5,919 nucleotides of DNA from the NCBI GenBank assembly GCA_002170915.1, contig NHHQ01000145.1, positions 1 through 5,919 of the forward strand, in the 5' to 3' direction. Origin of the DNA: Rhodospirillaceae bacterium TMED167 (GTDB lineage: Bacteria; Pseudomonadota; Alphaproteobacteria; Rhodospirillales_A; UBA2165). This document shows, in pieces, positions 5,471-5,919 of the stretch; the first letter of the stretch is position 1, and each line of letters starts with the position of its first letter. A model generated the notes under the pieces. It did no database searches. It was not told the DNA's origin and saw only the letters and a list, made by a program, of their open reading frames with translations. A program made the position numbers and the translations under genes.

Positions 5471-5919
5471 TCATTGATCCGTCAGCGCGCGGATTCTTTG
5501 GTTTAAGTTGGCGCTGACTGCGGCAATCACGGCTGTCCAATCACCGGGTGACGTTTGTCGGAATAGTCGCGCCGAAGGGTACCAGGGCGTGGTTTCTCCG
5601 TTAGACCATCGCCAATCAGGGTCATGATGCAGCAGTACCCATACGGGTTTGCCAAGCGCGCCCGCTAAATGCGCAACGGCTGTGTCCGAAGTGATGATAA
5701 GATCTAGGGCGCTGATCATCCCAGCCGTATCTTCTAGAGATGCTGGCCCGGTATCGATAATGGGGAATTCCGTCGGCAAGCTCGAGGCAGGTGTTTGGCC
5801 TTTCTGCAAGCTAAACCACATGATGTTATCGTCTTCGGCTAGGGCCATCAATTGATCCACCGGAAGCCGCCGACGCTTCTCGACTGGGCTGGTCGGATTG
5901 CCACTCCAGTTTAGGCCAA
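5471..5919 (-). CDS. Glycosyltransferase family 9-like (heptosyltransferase-like) protein, C-terminal part (5' end outside window)
   Basis: The frame is open to the window edge, so the gene starts beyond 5919. The first readable residues GLNWSGNPTSPVEKRRR continue without a break into LMALAEDDNIMWFSLQKG. The internal GTG at 5860 is therefore not the real start. Further motifs are DLIITSDTAVAHLAGALGKP and VWVLLHHDPDWRW, then TPWYPSARLFRQ. This is the nucleotide-sugar binding C-terminal half seen in ADP-heptose:LPS heptosyltransferase relatives, often found after tetratricopeptide repeats in proteobacterial proteins of this type; whether repeats are present here cannot be seen. Donor and acceptor are unknown. 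The coding sequence is clearly richer in G+C than the genes to its left, consistent with it being resident chromosome. It ends 52 bases before the tRNA gene. Confidence 0.85.
   Translation of the reverse strand, partial: GLNWSGNPTSPVEKRRRLPVDQLMALAEDDNIMWFSLQKGQTPASSLPTEFPIIDTGPASLEDTAGMISALDLIITSDTAVAHLAGALGKPVWVLLHHDPDWRWSNGETTPWYPSARLFRQTSPGDWTAVIAAVSANLNQRIRALTDQ

Noticed and set aside
5858..5860. GTG as start of the heptosyltransferase-like gene
   Set aside because: The frame continues upstream to the window edge with clear family residues (GLNWSGNP), so the codon is internal.

Overview
All genes that can be supported in this window lie on the minus strand. The window reads as a surface-polysaccharide locus next to a tRNA gene, with a short phage-like segment between them. 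A Gram-negative proteobacterium fits best: the tRNA has an encoded CCA end, there is a heptosyltransferase-like protein, and there is an rml sugar-nucleotide cluster. The sequence gives no firm genus.

Reading in the direction of transcription (high to low coordinates): (a) 5919-5471 is the C-terminal part of a GC-rich glycosyltransferase family 9-like gene, probably chromosomal backbone. (b) 5418-5343 is a complete tRNA-Thr (anticodon CGT). (c) 5342-5153 is a spacer with a perfect inverted repeat, a C8 tract (G8 on the sense strand) and a plausible sigma70-type promoter. (d) 5152-4129 holds a stand-alone asparagine synthetase-type ATP-pyrophosphatase domain of the kind carried by tailed phages, followed by a 50-residue coiled-coil ORF with its own Shine-Dalgarno sequence; a weak intrinsic terminator follows at 4037-4020. 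(e) About 500 bases of mostly AT-rich non-coding sequence come next. (f) 3624-1151 is a tight rmlB-rmlA-rmlC cluster making dTDP-4-keto-6-deoxy-sugars. (g) 1137-212 is a family 2 glycosyltransferase broken by a single-base deletion. (h) 181-1 is the start of a zinc-ribbon SAM-dependent methyltransferase that runs off the window.

RmlA activates glucose-1-phosphate to dTDP-glucose, RmlB dehydrates it to dTDP-4-keto-6-deoxyglucose, and RmlC epimerises C3/C5. The final reductase, rmlD, is not in the window. The end product may be dTDP-L-rhamnose, with rmlD elsewhere, or a further modified (for example methylated) deoxysugar made with the downstream methyltransferase. The glycosyltransferase would have transferred such a sugar to a glycan.

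The points most worth checking are the frameshift in the glycosyltransferase, the loss of the last PP-loop serine in the asparagine synthetase-like protein, and whether the sequence left of the tRNA is an island integrated at the tRNA-Thr 3' end. I found no clearly new biological system. No integrase, CRISPR array or insertion sequence is visible.
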